Of a stretch of 50,373 nucleotides of DNA, positions 43,377 to 50,373 are shown piece by piece (within the stretch, counting starts at the first letter, position 1; every line of letters begins with the position of its first letter). This DNA is from Bacteroidales bacterium (lineage in GTDB: Bacteria > Bacteroidota > Bacteroidia > Bacteroidales > P3): contig JAGCLZ010000101.1 in NCBI GenBank assembly GCA_017646685.1, positions 1-50,373 on the forward strand. The letters are read 5' to 3'. The notes beneath the pieces are model-generated. The model did not search any database, was not told the DNA's origin, and saw only the letters and a list, made by a program, of their open reading frames with translations. The translations under genes were made by a program, and so were the position numbers.

Positions 43377-44335
43377 GAAAAAAAGTAAGCGTTGTAACAC
43401 CCTGCTACAACGAGCAAGATAATGTGGAAAAACTTATCAGATTGGTAAAAGAGCAGTTTGATAATATGCCGCAATATGATTATGAGCATATACTTATAGA
43501 TAACTGTTCGACCGATAAAACAGTAGATATTCTATGCAAATGTGCTGCAGAGGATAAGCATGTGAAGATAATTCTCAATGCTCGTAATTTTGGACATATA
43601 CGTTCGCCGTACTATGGAATGCTACAAGCATACGGCGATTGTGTAGTGTCGATGGTGTCAGACCTTCAAGACCCACCGGAGTTGTTGCCCCAAATGTTGA
43701 AGAAATGGGAAGAGGGATACAAGATTATTACTTGTGTGAAAAACAAAAGCAAGGAGAATCCATTGATGTTTATGTGTAGAAAACTTTTCTACAATACATT
43801 GGCTAAATTTTCCGAAACAGAGCAGATAAAGAACTTTACCGGATTTGGATTGTATGACAAGAAGTTTATAGATGTATTGAGAACCGAAATAAACGATCCT
43901 TATCCATACTTCAGAGGTATAATTGCCGAGTTGGGATTTGACCGTTATGAACTTGAATATGTTCAACCTAAACGAGAAAAAGGTAAGACAAAAAATAACT
44001 TCTATACGCTCTATGATATAGGTATGTTGGGATTTGTCAATCATAGCAAATTGCCCCTTCGCCTTGCCAGTTTCATAGGTTTTGGTGTGGCTATACTTAG
44101 TTTGATAGTTGCTATAGTGTATTTCATATATAAGTTGGTTTATTGGGATAGTTTTATTGTAGGTACAGCTCCATTAGTTATAGGATTATTCTTCTTTAGT
44201 TCGATACAGCTATTTTTTATAGGTATAATAGGCGAATATATTGGAGCTATCCACACTCAGGTAAAAAAACGTCCGCTCGTAATAGAGAAACAACGAATTA
44301 ATTTTGATACCGATAACAGCCCACAAAATGATTAA
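43373..44335 (+). CDS. Polyprenyl-phosphate glycosyltransferase, GT2 (GtrB-like)
   Basis: A 320-residue GT2 enzyme. The GT-A domain has VSVVTPCYNEQDNVEKL, DNCSTDKT and the metal site SDLQDPPELL. Two C-terminal transmembrane helices (about 235-257 and 270-292) follow. GtrB and dolichyl-phosphate-mannose-synthase-like enzymes load one sugar from a nucleotide onto undecaprenyl phosphate at the inner membrane. The gene start overlaps the epimerase stop; the end overlaps the gtrA start. Confidence 0.93.
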   Translation: MRKKVSVVTPCYNEQDNVEKLIRLVKEQFDNMPQYDYEHILIDNCSTDKTVDILCKCAAEDKHVKIILNARNFGHIRSPYYGMLQAYGDCVVSMVSDLQDPPELLPQMLKKWEEGYKIITCVKNKSKENPLMFMCRKLFYNTLAKFSETEQIKNFTGFGLYDKKFIDVLRTEINDPYPYFRGIIAELGFDRYELEYVQPKREKGKTKNNFYTLYDIGMLGFVNHSKLPLRLASFIGFGVAILSLIVAIVYFIYKLVYWDSFIVGTAPLVIGLFFFSSIQLFFIGIIGEYIGAIHTQVKKRPLVIEKQRINFDTDNSPQND

Positions 44336-44717
44336 ACTTCTACAACGATATATTACTCCCGAGTTTATAAGATTTGTATTGGTGGCTATACTTAATACAT
44401 TGTTTGGTTATGGTGTGTATTCGTTGTTGGTATTTCTAGGTTTGCACTATTCAGTGGCTACTTTGGGAAGTACAGTGTTGGGGGTGTTGTTCAACTTCAA
44501 AACATACGGAATATTGGTATTCAAAAATACAAGCAATAAACTTATATTTAGGTTTGTATTGGTTTATTGTGTTGTCTATTTATGTAATATAGGTGGTATA
44601 GCGTTGCTCAAAGCTATAGGATTGAGCAATTATATAGCAGGTGCTATTATGGTGGTTCCGGTAGGGCTATTGGGATTTATATTGAATAAATTATTTGTAT
44701 ATTCGAAAAAAATATAG
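44328..44717 (+). CDS. GtrA-family flippase-like membrane protein
   Basis: A 129-residue protein with four transmembrane helices; FVLVAILNTLFGYGVYSLLVF is a GtrA signature and the C-terminus has GFILNKLFVY. GtrA proteins are thought to move undecaprenyl-phosphate-linked sugars across the inner membrane. It lies between GtrB-like and GT-C-like genes, completing a three-component set. ATG at 44328 overlaps the previous gene by 8 nt. Confidence 0.92.
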   Translation: MIKLLQRYITPEFIRFVLVAILNTLFGYGVYSLLVFLGLHYSVATLGSTVLGVLFNFKTYGILVFKNTSNKLIFRFVLVYCVVYLCNIGGIALLKAIGLSNYIAGAIMVVPVGLLGFILNKLFVYSKKI

Positions 44718-44724
44718 ACAAGAT

Positions 44725-46968
44725 ATGACAAAGAAAGAGAATGTAAAAAAGAAGGGTACATCTTCTGATGACCTAGGTGCTGGTATTATAGCCAATAATA
44801 CAGATAGTAGCAAATGTTCCAAGATATGGAAAATGGTCTTTTGGGCATTGGCAGCCATTGGGCTTATATCTATTGTGTGTATGAGTACCGATGCCGGTAT
44901 GAGTGGCGATGAGCATTTCCATAGCGAACATGCCAAAAATGTCTATAACTATTATGCCACGGGTGGCGAAGACAGCACTGCAGCAGTGGTTACCCAAGAT
45001 TACAATTTACCATATTATGGTCAAAGTGTAGATAACCTTGCTTATTTTGTAACCGAAACTTTTGGTATAGAAGATGAATATGGTACACGTCATATTATAA
45101 ATAGTATATTTGGGTGGTTGGCAATGTTGTTTGCCGGTCTTATAGCATATCGTTTGGCAGGTTGGCGAGCTGCAGTTATCACTTTCGTTCTTATTTTCTT
45201 ATCACCCCGTTTTTTGGGTCATAGTTTCAATAATCTCAAGGATTTGCCACTTGCTACAGGTATGTCGTTGGGCATATATTGTTTAGTTCGTTTCTTGCAA
45301 GAGTTTCCAAAGATAAAGATAAAAACAGCTGTATTTTTTGCTCTTTCCATTGGTTTTGCCATAAGTGTGCGGTTTGCAGGATTATTGTTGGTGGCTTATT
45401 TCGGATTGTTTGGTGCTATATATTGGTATATCCGAAATACCAAAGGTGGCTTGTTTAAGCAACAAGGTCTGCAAGAACTTAAACTTATGCTTGGATGGGG
45501 CATAGGTATATCGGTAGTAGGTATGGTAATATCTGTATTATTGTGGCCGTTCTTGCTCAAATCACCGGTGGATAATTTTATCGATACTATGGACAATATG
45601 ACTAAATTTGCTATTGCCATACGCCAGGTGTTTGAAGGCCAAATGCAATGGAGCGATTTTTTGCCATGGTACTATACTCCTAAGTTTATACTTATGACTG
45701 TTCCTTTGGCTATAATAGTTGGATTAATATTCCACGCAATACTTGTATGGAAAGATAAGAAAAATATATTTTGGAGTAGCCTTATTCTATTTACATTTGT
45801 ATTCCCAATATTTTGGATAATATATCAGAAATCCAATGTTTATGGTGGTTGGCGACATGCCATGTTTACCTATCCTTCTATAGTGGTATTTGCAGGTTTG
45901 GGATTCAATTATATAATAGAATTAGTGTCGAACAGAAAAGCTAAAATTGCTTTGGTTGCTCTTCCTTTTGTGATGATGATACTGCCTTTGATTCATATTG
46001 TAAAGAACCATCCATACGAATATGTATACTTCAACGAGTTAGCAGGTGGAGTTGATAAGGCTTGGGGTAATTACGAACTGGATTATTACTACCATTCCAC
46101 ACGTGAAGCCTCCGAGTGGATAAAGGAAAATGCAGAAAAAAACGGTTTGGAAACAGATGGTAAAATACGTGTAGCAACATGGCATGTGCCAAGTGTAAAG
46201 AACTATTTTAGAAATGATACCAATGATTTCAAAGTTACGTTTGCTCGTTGGTACCAAAAGGGAAATATTGATTGGGATTATGCGGTATTTACCATTACAG
46301 GTATATCTCCGGAGTATTTGAATAGCGAAGCTTTCCCTCCAAAGAATACTGTATATTCGGTTGATGTGGATGGCAAGCCTATATGTTTGGTACTGAAGCG
46401 TACTTCAAAAGCAGACTATTATGCTTCGCTGTTGAAAAATGCCGGTAAGTTGGATAGTGCAATAGTTTTATACAATGAGGCACTGAACGATAACCCTTTC
46501 AATGAAACTGCATTGTTGAATATGTCTGAAATATATTTGCAAAAAACTAGACCGGATAGTGCTATGGTATATCTGAACAGATATTTTGAGATAGATCCGT
46601 TGGATGATAATGCAAACTATTTCCTTGCCTATGCCAATCTGATGATGAACAATCCAGTAGAGGCTGCAAATGTATGTGAAAATATTTTGAAACACAATCA
46701 TAAATACATGGGAGCCTATACTATATTGAGAGATATATACCTTCGACAAAATAATCTTTTTGGAGCGGAGCAAGTAATGCTAAGGATGATAGATGCAGCC
46801 CAGATTGATGATAATTTTGCACAAGTATGGGTAGCTGTCAATAGGGCTCAAGGGTTGGATGAACGAATGGCTTATGTAAAACTTTATAAGGCCTTTATTG
46901 AGAGTGCCGAGAAGAAAGGCAATGATAAGGAGGCTGATATGTATAGAGAGTATTTGGATCAAATATAA
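44725..46968 (+). CDS. GT-C membrane glycosyltransferase with TPR tail
   Basis: A 747-residue protein with about 11 transmembrane segments (about 40-430). The first periplasmic loop carries acidic residues in AGMSGDEHFHSEHAKN, as in GT-C enzymes that use lipid-phosphate sugars. A soluble region (about 430-560) is followed by a C-terminal TPR array (YYASLLKNAGKLDSAIVLYNEAL, MVYLNRYFEIDPLDDNANYF). It could transfer the flipped sugar to a glycan or protein; the TPR tail may hold the acceptor. A terminator follows, ending the operon. The start at 44725 lies 7 nt after the gtrA stop. Confidence 0.85.
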   Translation: MTKKENVKKKGTSSDDLGAGIIANNTDSSKCSKIWKMVFWALAAIGLISIVCMSTDAGMSGDEHFHSEHAKNVYNYYATGGEDSTAAVVTQDYNLPYYGQSVDNLAYFVTETFGIEDEYGTRHIINSIFGWLAMLFAGLIAYRLAGWRAAVITFVLIFLSPRFLGHSFNNLKDLPLATGMSLGIYCLVRFLQEFPKIKIKTAVFFALSIGFAISVRFAGLLLVAYFGLFGAIYWYIRNTKGGLFKQQGLQELKLMLGWGIGISVVGMVISVLLWPFLLKSPVDNFIDTMDNMTKFAIAIRQVFEGQMQWSDFLPWYYTPKFILMTVPLAIIVGLIFHAILVWKDKKNIFWSSLILFTFVFPIFWIIYQKSNVYGGWRHAMFTYPSIVVFAGLGFNYIIELVSNRKAKIALVALPFVMMILPLIHIVKNHPYEYVYFNELAGGVDKAWGNYELDYYYHSTREASEWIKENAEKNGLETDGKIRVATWHVPSVKNYFRNDTNDFKVTFARWYQKGNIDWDYAVFTITGISPEYLNSEAFPPKNTVYSVDVDGKPICLVLKRTSKADYYASLLKNAGKLDSAIVLYNEALNDNPFNETALLNMSEIYLQKTRPDSAMVYLNRYFEIDPLDDNANYFLAYANLMMNNPVEAANVCENILKHNHKYMGAYTILRDIYLRQNNLFGAEQVMLRMIDAAQIDDNFAQVWVAVNRAQGLDERMAYVKLYKAFIESAEKKGNDKEADMYREYLDQI

Positions 46969-46982
46969 CAATAAACTAAAAA

Positions 46983-47018
46983 ACATCGATAGAACACATC
47001 GGTTCTGTCGATGTGTTT
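46983..47018 (+). terminator. Terminator of the sugar operon
   Basis: A 13-bp stem with one G-T pair (ACATCGATAGAAC 46983-46995 with 47002-47014), followed by GTTTGTTT. Confidence 0.75.
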
Positions 47019-47139
47019 GTTTCGTATTAATGTTGGTATATTATCTAAACCAAACAGCTTTCTATTGCTAAAAGAATGACTTTTGATAAGTTTTTTACCA
47101 ATTGAACAAAAAAGAACTTTCAATGTTGGATTTTTTTTG

Positions 47140-47147
47140 TATCTTTG
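47140..47147 (+). promoter_or_regulatory. -7 box of the 47.2-kb gene
   Basis: TATCTTTG followed by C, about 100 nt before the ATG, after a T-run. A TTTC lies 18 nt upstream as a weak -33. Confidence 0.6.
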
Positions 47148-47249
47148 CAGAGGAAATGGATGCGATAGTATTTGTTTGTATGTATGCTCTCGTGTTCAAT
47201 ATATCAGTAAGATAACTAATATAAGACTAATAAAATAAATAATATAACG

Positions 47250-47849
47250 ATGAAAAAAATAGCGTTTATAGCCATTGCCCTATTAGGTATTTGTAGCTTG
47301 GAAGCACAAAATATCAGCCAACGTGCACGTTCTTTGCGTATGGAATCGTATGCAAAAGACGAATATCAAGTTAAAGATATTAAAATTTTCGACGATACAA
47401 TGTTTGTAATCTGCCGTTCGGAATACGTTCACTATCCTCTAGGAAAATACAATTCGGTAGATGCTTATATCAACCGTTCGTATCTTGATTGGTATCGCGA
47501 GATGAGTTATCAAAATTTCTTCAATGATTCGTTGCGTGTTCCTGTAACAAAGATTTCTCGTTTGGATGATAGTTTTATCGATACATATTCTAGTATCAAT
47601 ACCGGTAAGATGGAAATTATAGGTGGAAATATTACCGATTCGGCTATAAAGTTGCGTTTGAAAGTATGTGTAGGAATGAAAAAGAATGATGTATTTGCTG
47701 CATTCTTCCGTTCGTTCCCAAAAACATATATTGCCGACATTAATGTATTGCGTGTGGTGTCGGCAGGTGGCGAGTTTGCTCAAGTGTTTACCTTCAAACG
47801 CAATCGTTTGCAAAGCATAGCCTTCATTACCAATTATCGCTATTACTAA
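47250..47849 (+). CDS. Exported protein of unknown function
   Basis: A 199-residue protein with a signal peptide (MKKIAFIAIALLGICSLEAQ). The mature part is beta-rich with regular YxVKDIKIFDDTMF and LRLKVCVGMKKNDVFAAFF stretches and a tyrosine-rich C-terminus (NYRYY). It has one possible pair of cysteines. No family was recognised. It is followed 24 nt later by nadD on the same strand. Confidence 0.78.
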   Translation: MKKIAFIAIALLGICSLEAQNISQRARSLRMESYAKDEYQVKDIKIFDDTMFVICRSEYVHYPLGKYNSVDAYINRSYLDWYREMSYQNFFNDSLRVPVTKISRLDDSFIDTYSSINTGKMEIIGGNITDSAIKLRLKVCVGMKKNDVFAAFFRSFPKTYIADINVLRVVSAGGEFAQVFTFKRNRLQSIAFITNYRYY

Positions 47850-47873
47850 TAGATACATTGTAGCATTACCCCG

Positions 47874-48470
47874 ATGCCACAAACCCAGTTGTGTAAAAGT
47901 AGGGTTGGACTATACTTTGGCTCGTTCAACCCCATTCATGTAGGTCATTTGGTTATTGCCAACGCTATGTTGGAAAATGCCGATATAAATGAGGTGTGGT
48001 TTGTGGTATCGCCACATAATCCGCTTAAGGAACGTAGCACTTTGCTTGCCGATCATCATCGGTTGCAGATGGTAAAGGCCGCTATTGATGATAACTACCG
48101 TTTCCGTGCTTGTGATGAGGAATTTCATTTACCTAAACCCTCATATACTTCGCTTACACTTGCTCATCTTGCTGAGAAGTATCCGAATAAAGAGTTTTGC
48201 CTTATAATGGGAAGTGACAATATTTGTACGTTTGACAGATGGCGAAACTACCAATATATATTGGACAACTACAAGATATTTGTTTATCCGCGTCCCAACT
48301 ACAAAGGTAGCCAATGGGAAAATCATAATAACGTAACTATGGTTTCGGCTCCGCTTATGGATATATCTTCAAGCTACATACGTAATAGTATCAAAGAGGG
48401 ACGTTCGCCCAAATATTTGCTTACTCCGGAGGTGTTGAAGTATGTAGAAGATATGAACTTTTACAAATAG
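47874..48470 (+). CDS. nadD: Nicotinate-nucleotide adenylyltransferase (NadD)
   Basis: A 198-residue NMNAT-family enzyme joining nicotinate mononucleotide and ATP to give NaAD for NAD synthesis. The nucleotide motif is GSFNPIHVGH (16-25, His22 and His25) and the C-terminal motif is ISSSYIR (164-170), with SPHNPLK and MGSDN between them as expected for bacterial NadD. Confidence 0.96.
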   Translation: MPQTQLCKSRVGLYFGSFNPIHVGHLVIANAMLENADINEVWFVVSPHNPLKERSTLLADHHRLQMVKAAIDDNYRFRACDEEFHLPKPSYTSLTLAHLAEKYPNKEFCLIMGSDNICTFDRWRNYQYILDNYKIFVYPRPNYKGSQWENHNNVTMVSAPLMDISSSYIRNSIKEGRSPKYLLTPEVLKYVEDMNFYK

Positions 48471-48631
48471 CCAACGCCATAAAGCTGGGCGCTTGTTAAG
48501 CCTTAAACATTACATCCTAAACCAATCGATAACTAAAATTTTTTTTTCCACATGTTGTGATTTGTTATCTTGTTTCGCCTAATAAGGCAAACAATGTTGC
48601 AGCATTATAAAAATTCAAAGAAATATGAATT

Positions 48632-49111
48632 ATGGATAACAACGAGCAAAGGTTTAAAGAAATGATAGTTAGGCATAAGGATTTTATATGGCATATTTGC
48701 GAAAGCTATCGTATGGGAGCCACATGGGAAGTGAGCGACATGTTTCAGGAAGTTCTATGTATGTTATGGCGATATTATCCGGGATTTGATGGTCGAAGTG
48801 CCGAGCGAACATGGATATACAAGGTGGCCAATAATACTCTGATATCTCTGAAACGTAGGGCTATAAACCGCCAACAAACCAATGACACCGTTCCCGAACA
48901 GTACTACAATGACGATAGAACCGAATATAACGACCTTATGCAACTTATCGAAACATTGGAAGAAAAAGATTACTGCATAGTGAAGGCTCATCTTGATGGA
49001 TTTGATTATGCCGAGATTGCCAAGATGGTGGGAATATCGGTGGCAGCAGTGTCGATGAGGCTTAGCCGTGCAAAACAAAAACTACGTAAAATGTATGAAT
49101 ATGAAAAATAA
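48632..49111 (+). CDS. ECF-type RNA polymerase sigma factor
   Basis: A 159-residue sigma-70-family protein. Region 2 covers about 10-75 (DMFQEVLCMLWRYYPGFDG, TWIYKVANNTLIS). Region 4 is the helix-turn-helix LDGFDYAEIAKMVGISVAAVSMRLSRAKQKLRKMY (about 118-152). It heads a three-gene cluster with a membrane protein and a lipoprotein, and its target promoters are unknown. No convincing -7 box lies upstream, so the gene may use a non-housekeeping promoter. Confidence 0.94.
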   Translation: MDNNEQRFKEMIVRHKDFIWHICESYRMGATWEVSDMFQEVLCMLWRYYPGFDGRSAERTWIYKVANNTLISLKRRAINRQQTNDTVPEQYYNDDRTEYNDLMQLIETLEEKDYCIVKAHLDGFDYAEIAKMVGISVAAVSMRLSRAKQKLRKMYEYEK

Positions 49112-49442
49112 AGATTTTGACAAGCAATGGAACAATTGCAAGGAGGAGTATAAAAAAGCGAAATGTCCGTTGGATAGTAACGACTTGGATAGATTTATCA
49201 CTAGAGCAATGGAAACAACTCAGAATCCTGCCACCAAACCAAAAACTAGAAATGTTTGGATATGGAGTCTCTCGGCAGCTGCTGCATGTATGGCAATGCT
49301 ATTTGTGGTAAACACCGTTGTAGCCAAGCCTGCCGATGAATTTCAACACATAATCATTGATGGACAGGAGATAATATTTGCCTGCAATAATGGCTGTTCG
49401 CCCGAAAATACAGTAGAAATGTTTAACCAAATAATACAGTAA
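49095..49442 (+). CDS. Single-pass membrane protein, candidate anti-sigma factor
   Basis: A 115-residue protein with a soluble N-terminal part (1-60, charged), one transmembrane helix (about 61-80, VWIWSLSAAAACMAMLFVV) and a short outer part with paired Cys (ACNNGC). It starts inside the sigma-factor gene (17-nt overlap), the arrangement of anti-sigma factors. The N-terminal part has no recognised zinc motif. A start at 49101 (MKNKDF) is possible. Confidence 0.75.
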   Translation: MNMKNKDFDKQWNNCKEEYKKAKCPLDSNDLDRFITRAMETTQNPATKPKTRNVWIWSLSAAAACMAMLFVVNTVVAKPADEFQHIIIDGQEIIFACNNGCSPENTVEMFNQIIQ

Positions 49443-49447
49443 AGATT

Positions 49448-50272
49448 ATGAAACGAATATTTTTATTACTAATGATAGCAGCAATGTCGGTACTATCATG
49501 TAAAAGTAGTCAAGTTGAGCCAAACGACATCAATAAAGCTAAAGAAATTTATAAGAAATATGCCAGTCGTAACGATTTGACGGTAGCACTTATTGGAGAA
49601 TATAAAGGCTACAACGCTGTAATGCTAAAGGCTCATACCGACGAAGAGTGGGAGTTTATATGTAAAGAGTTTGATATAAAACCCGAAAAAGAAATAAATC
49701 AGGAATTTATTAATAAGAGGACAGTAGTTTCAAAATCCGATACATCGTCTAAAAACATGGAGGATGTGGAAAATTTTATTGAAAATATCGGTATTAACAT
49801 AGATTCATTAATTAGTGAATTACATATAGATACATTGATTAATGATAAGGAAATTAAGAATCGTAGAACAACAGTACTTCTAAAATCCGATACATCTTTT
49901 GGAAGTATGGATGACATGAAGAATTTCGTTAAAAATAAAAATATCGATATTCATATGGATACATTAATTAATATTGATACATCTAATTTAGTAATGAATC
50001 GTGTGAGTTTTGACGATATAGAAGATATTCTAGATAAAGTATTAGACACATTTTTAGTTGAGATAATGAAAGATACAAGTATAAATGAAGCATTTGGCAA
50101 AGATCCGGAATTTCTTAAAAAACAGCTGAGAGAAGGGTCGTGTGATGGAAAATTGACTTATACAGATTATGATAATAAAACAATTTGGATATACTACTAT
50201 ACTACCAATGAGGAGTTTGAGCGTATCTCAAAAGATATATCACATCTATTTAAAGAAAAGAAAGGTAAATAA
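49448..50272 (+). CDS. Lipoprotein with an internal duplication
   Basis: A 274-residue protein with a lipoprotein signal (MSVLSC, Cys18). Residues about 90-133 and 138-180 are related to each other: KSDTSSKNMEDVENF with KSDTSFGSMDDMKNF, and HIDTLIND with HMDTLINI. At DNA level both start AAAATCCGATACATC, 150 nt apart. It follows the candidate anti-sigma gene by 5 nt, so it belongs to the sigma cluster, possibly as a sensor or target. Family not recognised. Confidence 0.78.
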   Translation: MKRIFLLLMIAAMSVLSCKSSQVEPNDINKAKEIYKKYASRNDLTVALIGEYKGYNAVMLKAHTDEEWEFICKEFDIKPEKEINQEFINKRTVVSKSDTSSKNMEDVENFIENIGINIDSLISELHIDTLINDKEIKNRRTTVLLKSDTSFGSMDDMKNFVKNKNIDIHMDTLINIDTSNLVMNRVSFDDIEDILDKVLDTFLVEIMKDTSINEAFGKDPEFLKKQLREGSCDGKLTYTDYDNKTIWIYYYTTNEEFERISKDISHLFKEKKGK

Positions 50273-50300
50273 AATTATTACTGTCCGCTAAAAAAAAATC

Positions 50301-50331
50301 AATCTTTATAATATATTGATTTATAAAGATT
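50301..50331. terminator. AT-rich hairpin after the sigma cluster
   Basis: An 11-bp stem (AATCTTTATAA 50301-50311 with 50321-50331) and a 9-nt loop lie 28 nt after the last stop. It is weak for lack of G/C, so terminator function is uncertain. Confidence 0.4.
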
Positions 50332-50373
50332 AAAGAATATTTCATCTCGGATAAGCCCCCTATATTGAGTATC

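Overview
The window looks like chromosomal DNA of a Bacteroidales (Bacteroidota) bacterium. It is AT-rich, and the promoters that can be read are of the Bacteroidota type (-7 box TAnnTTTG, in the best cases with a -33 TTTG about 20 nt upstream). Gene starts mostly lack strong Shine-Dalgarno sites. The families are also typical: Rho with a long N-terminal insertion, a LolA-like carrier, DUF6515-like surface proteins, an acyl-ACP thioesterase and a BspA-type LRR protein. I cannot name the genus.

Layout. 1-4.4 kb: the tail of an unidentified protein, then a minus-strand operon (TPR protein, MtaD-like amidohydrolase, oligopeptide-binding lipoprotein). 5.0-7.2 kb: rho with a small helical partner. 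7.6-12.6 kb: a plus-strand run of rarD-like transporter, secreted nuclease-fold protein, MORN-type lipoprotein, CCA-adding enzyme and miaA, followed by tRNA-Ser(UGA). 13-17 kb: GadC-like antiporter, small outer-membrane barrel, M23 endopeptidase. 17.6-24.2 kb: universal stress protein, LRR protein and aroE face a folE-lolA-recJ operon. 24.6-30 kb: two DUF6515-like paralogues, topA, a GT4-type glycosyltransferase. 30.4-36 kb: metK, thioesterase and argS, a C_GCAxxG_C_C protein, a nucleoside-recognition membrane protein. 37.4-47 kb: a sugar and glycan-transfer operon. 47-50.3 kb: a secreted protein, nadD, and an ECF sigma factor with a membrane partner and a lipoprotein.

The sugar operon reads as one pathway. 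rfbF, rfbG and rfbH make a CDP-activated 6-deoxy sugar with C3 chemistry, a split transketolase and an NAD(P)-dependent reductase or epimerase could tailor it, and a GtrB-like GT2, a GtrA flippase and a GT-C/TPR membrane protein could load, flip and transfer it in the periplasm. No gene for the E3 reductase partner of RfbH is visible.

Two undescribed-looking structures stand out. First, four intergenic copies (4.5, 12.6, 17.4 and 24.4 kb) of a rigid element: two to four hexamer iterons related to TCACGA at exact 22-nt spacing, then two ATTGAC-like boxes exactly 44 nt apart around an ACCCTA/TAGGGT stem whose differences between copies keep the pairing. Second, the 1.46-kb gap before the sugar operon holds two divergent transcription units with matching promoters, matching short upstream ORFs starting MLV, and matching small hydrophobic peptide ORFs (52 and 56 codons). 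Between them lie T-tract palindromes and a 65-bp tandem repeat. Neither structure matches a family I can name.
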